In this document: positions 61,527-64,000 of the stretch, piece by piece
Layout: every line of letters begins with the position of its first letter
Numbering within the stretch: position 1 is the stretch's first letter
Assembly: GCA_016758965.1 (NCBI GenBank)
Contig: JAEPRB010000003.1
Span: 248,001 to 312,000, forward strand
Reading direction: 5' to 3'
DNA: 64,000 nucleotides
Source of the DNA: Circinella minor
Lineage: Eukaryota > Mucoromycota > Mucoromycetes > Mucorales > Lichtheimiaceae
Made by a program: the position numbers and the translations under genes
The notes under the pieces: model-generated
What the model was told of the DNA's origin: nothing
Databases searched by the model: none
What the model saw: the letters and a program-made list of their open reading frames with translations, nothing else

Positions 61527-63410
61527 ACCTCGTGTCCAAAAACAATGCTCACGGGAGGAAGGGGGGTCTTTAAATCTTTGTTGGTACAATATTATTCTTA
61601 TTACACGTCACATACTATATTACTACTACGACATCTTGTATATCATTACCATTATTTCTTCTTTCTTTCTTTTGTTCAGCATAATCATTACGATATTATA
61701 TAATTTATTCTTCTTCTTCTATGTTACTATCATACATAATACATGTATAAATTATATTTCTCATTACGTATCACTTATCTCCTATCTAAATTTTACGAAG
61801 CGCGTTGGTGTGGTACTGTGAAGAATTGTTTTTATAGGATGTTTCTTTGTATGAAATTGGTTAATGCAAAACTAAGAAATCAAGAAGAAAATTCATTTTA
61901 GATTTTAATAGTTACTATTGATTATTACTAATCACTCTAAGTTGCTCGAGGAAAACAGGAACTCATTGATAGAAAGATTTTCTAAGTCAAAAAGTATAAT
62001 ACACATAATATATAGTGTTATTGGTTTTAGTAGTATATATTTATCATTATTATCAATTGATGAACCAAAAGAAGAAACGCAATCACATCTAATTCTTTTA
62101 AAAATGATAATACGTACTAGTTAAAGTTACTTATACGCATAAAAACTATTAAGATTATAGTTATGTTTTGATTGTTTTAGTCTATAATGGTAGATTGTGT
62201 AAGGCAATCCAATTATTTCCGTCGACTCAAGGTTGCTCGAATAAGTGAGCTTGAAAATTGTACAACAAAAATTAAAATACGTAGACATCCATCAACACAT
62301 TTATCATACTTTTGATTTTAATCTGAACAAAAACGTGGGGCCGCATGGATTTTTTTGTGTGTGGTCGGGTTATGCTAAACTTTATTTGATATTTTATACT
62401 TTTAGCATATTGACCCGAGAAAAAAGCATAATGTTTATATATTATAATAATAAATACTCTAGAATAATCACATACAAATAACAAAAGATTTTCTATTTGT
62501 TGAAATTGTAAATTATGTGTGTGTGAACAACTATAATATAAATGAAGTACTCTGTTTTTTTGTTAAGCCCACGTTTCAAGGATATTCAACTGTTTAGTTA
62601 TTTTGAGGTGCGGAATCTTTATTTAGTCGACAATGGTTTTGGACAATACTTGAAAAGTATTTACTACGTATTCAAGAGACACTATGATGATGAAGTTAGT
62701 TTGATTCTATACTTGCTTGTAATTGATAAGGAATCTATACTCTTATTATTACAAAAAGACGTTGAGAAAAAGAACTATGCCACATAGCCCACTCTATACA
62801 AAATATTATTTTCCTATCATGACATGGTTAAGTAGGGGCTATGTTTAGTGTAAAAGAAATGAAATTTGGAAAAGTGAGGTCGCATAATTGTAGCTATGCT
62901 GTACTACCTCACTGATAATAAACTCCATTACTTATATCTGCATATATTCTCTTTGATGTACACACACACATACGAGTCATTTGAATTTTTTTTATTTATT
63001 ACGTGATATTTAGCTTATTTGTTTGAAAGAGAGAAAAAATAAGTGGTATATTTCTTTTTCTATTGGTAATTTTCCAGCGCTTTGAAAAAAAACATAATGA
63101 GATAAATTTAAGGTCAGAGTTTTTCGCACACACTCTCCCTACAAAAAAAAAAAGAACTTGGCTTTTTTGCTAGATTAAACTTTTTTATTGCTATGGATTT
63201 CATTCTACCGGATTGAATTATTTGCTATTATGGTATATAATTATTGATAAATAGGGTAAAAATCAGAATAACATTTAAAAGCTACACTGATACAAATATT
63301 AAAATATCACATTTTACTTATATCCTTAGGCTCGACCTTTAATTACCAAGGAAATAACCCAGTATCGATGCACGTTTGGATTTAACATGCTGGTGATCTT
63401 TGTTTATCCA
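61527..63410. other. Intergenic region, no gene recognised
   Basis: AT-rich with no recognisable exon. The open frame at 62542-62787 (81 codons, begins MKYSVFLLSPRFKDIQ) is the least low-complexity, but no family is seen. Confidence 0.45.
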
Positions 63411-63612
63411 CTCGTGGGGTCAATGGGTGTAAAAATCTATACTTGCCACAGCAGCTTGCTTGAATATTTACATTAACATGTAAACCGGGTTGTGAAGGAC
63501 CTTACCCTCTATGAGAGCTTTCAGATTGACACTTTCTATTGAATCTGTGGGGTCAATGGGGTAAAACCTATACTAGCCACAGCAGCCTGTTGGAAAGCTT
63601 TAGACCGGGTTG
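63411..63612. repeat. Imperfect direct repeat pair
   Basis: Copy A (about 63411-63492) and copy B (about 63543-63612) share gtggggtcaatggg, then tata followed by ct, ccacagcagc, and end in gaccgggttg/aaccgggttg. Copy B has outer arms CTGTGG and CCACAG that can pair. The repeat is embedded in sequence with higher GC than the surroundings. Could be a fragment of a mobile element; the window ends before the right boundary can be judged. Confidence 0.6.
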
Positions 63613-64000
63613 CAACAAGAATGGATTGGCTATTTGTGCAGCTGTTCGTTGGATGTGGGTTCAAGATTGTTGCTTTATGGATTCCTTTTACTCAAATGAA
63701 TGTTTCTGTCTTGCTCATATATTGTTACTTCCTTCTTTTTGGTATTTTCCCTTTCTCTTTTTTTCGTTTCCCTCTATTATCTTTTTTTTCTCCATATCTT
63801 TATTACGTATTATTATTAACATCATCATCATCATTATTATTTTTAACTCAAATAGATACCTGACGTTTATATGCAGTAATAACTAAGTTTATCTCCAACC
63901 AATAAGAATTATTTTTCCTCGTAACCATGATCGATTTTACCTGGAACAAGATTCGAATTAAGGAGTTAGATAATCAAATAATTAGTATAAAAAGGATAGT
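63613..64000. other. Right end of window, no gene assigned
   Basis: An open frame covers 63539-63886 on the plus strand but its second half is T-rich low-complexity sequence. It may be the edge of the repeat unit described just to the left. Confidence 0.35.

Noticed and set aside
63539..63886. 115-codon plus-strand frame at the right edge
   Set aside because: Starts inside a repeat copy and ends in T-rich low complexity; no motif, so not called a gene.

Overview
The window looks like nuclear DNA of an early-diverging fungus, most probably a Mucoromycota (Mucorales-type) species. It is very AT-rich with long A/T homopolymers. Genes carry many short AT-rich introns with clear GTAAGT-like donors and TAG/CAG acceptors. 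The recognisable proteins are fungal: Isc1, Asa1, a Kre9/Knh1-type wall protein, Spo22/Zip4, an Ime2/Crk1-like kinase and a Dia2/Pof3-type F-box protein. The organism assignment is inference. Most multi-exon models below were assembled by hand and close in phase across every junction; the many-exon Spo22/Zip4 model is only partly resolved.

Layout. 0-5 kb (minus strand): the 5' part of a glutamine-synthetase-like gene, then an ammonium transporter of the Mep/Amt family with a cluster of GATA sites upstream. 5.7-7.4 kb (minus): an Asa1/GNB1L WD40 gene. 9.0-9.8 kb (plus): a small secreted Kre9/Knh1-type protein. 9.9-13.0 kb (minus): a DUF2470/DUF4499-like membrane protein and the inositol-phosphosphingolipid phospholipase C Isc1. 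13.5-16.0 kb (plus): a rhomboid protease with a long disordered N-terminus. 16.2-16.9 kb (minus): an RPP25-like Alba protein. 18.7-25.7 kb (minus): two tandem cationic-amino-acid-transporter-like permeases with identical internal exon lengths. 25.7-31.9 kb: a region without recognisable genes. 31.9-34.5 kb (plus): a leucine-rich protein and a BAX-inhibitor-1 homologue. 34.5-49.4 kb (minus): a coiled-coil protein, an RCK (MAK/ICK/Ime2) kinase, a B12D/NDUFA4-like small protein, a many-exon Spo22/Zip4 meiosis gene and a 14-exon GH31 alpha-glucosidase. 50.2-51.9 kb (plus): a decayed Crypton/Ndc10-type tyrosine recombinase. 54.2-61.5 kb (plus): an intronless multi-pass membrane protein, a TPR/F-box/LRR protein and an MCT-type transporter. 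61.5-64 kb: no gene seen, but an imperfect direct repeat near 63.4-63.6 kb.

How the genes relate. There is no operon-like system and I found no clear new multi-gene machine. A loose nitrogen theme exists at the left: glutamine-synthetase-like enzyme, ammonium transporter and, further on, two amino-acid permeases, all on the minus strand. Spo22/Zip4 and the Ime2-like kinase both point to meiotic functions.

The most interesting signals are unusual gene structures: a 2-nt micro-exon in the MCT-type transporter, a start codon split A|TG by an intron in the RPP25-like gene, a GC-AG intron in ASA1, tandem permeases with frozen exon architecture, the Crypton fossil, and an apparently over-represented TACGTA palindrome across non-coding DNA.
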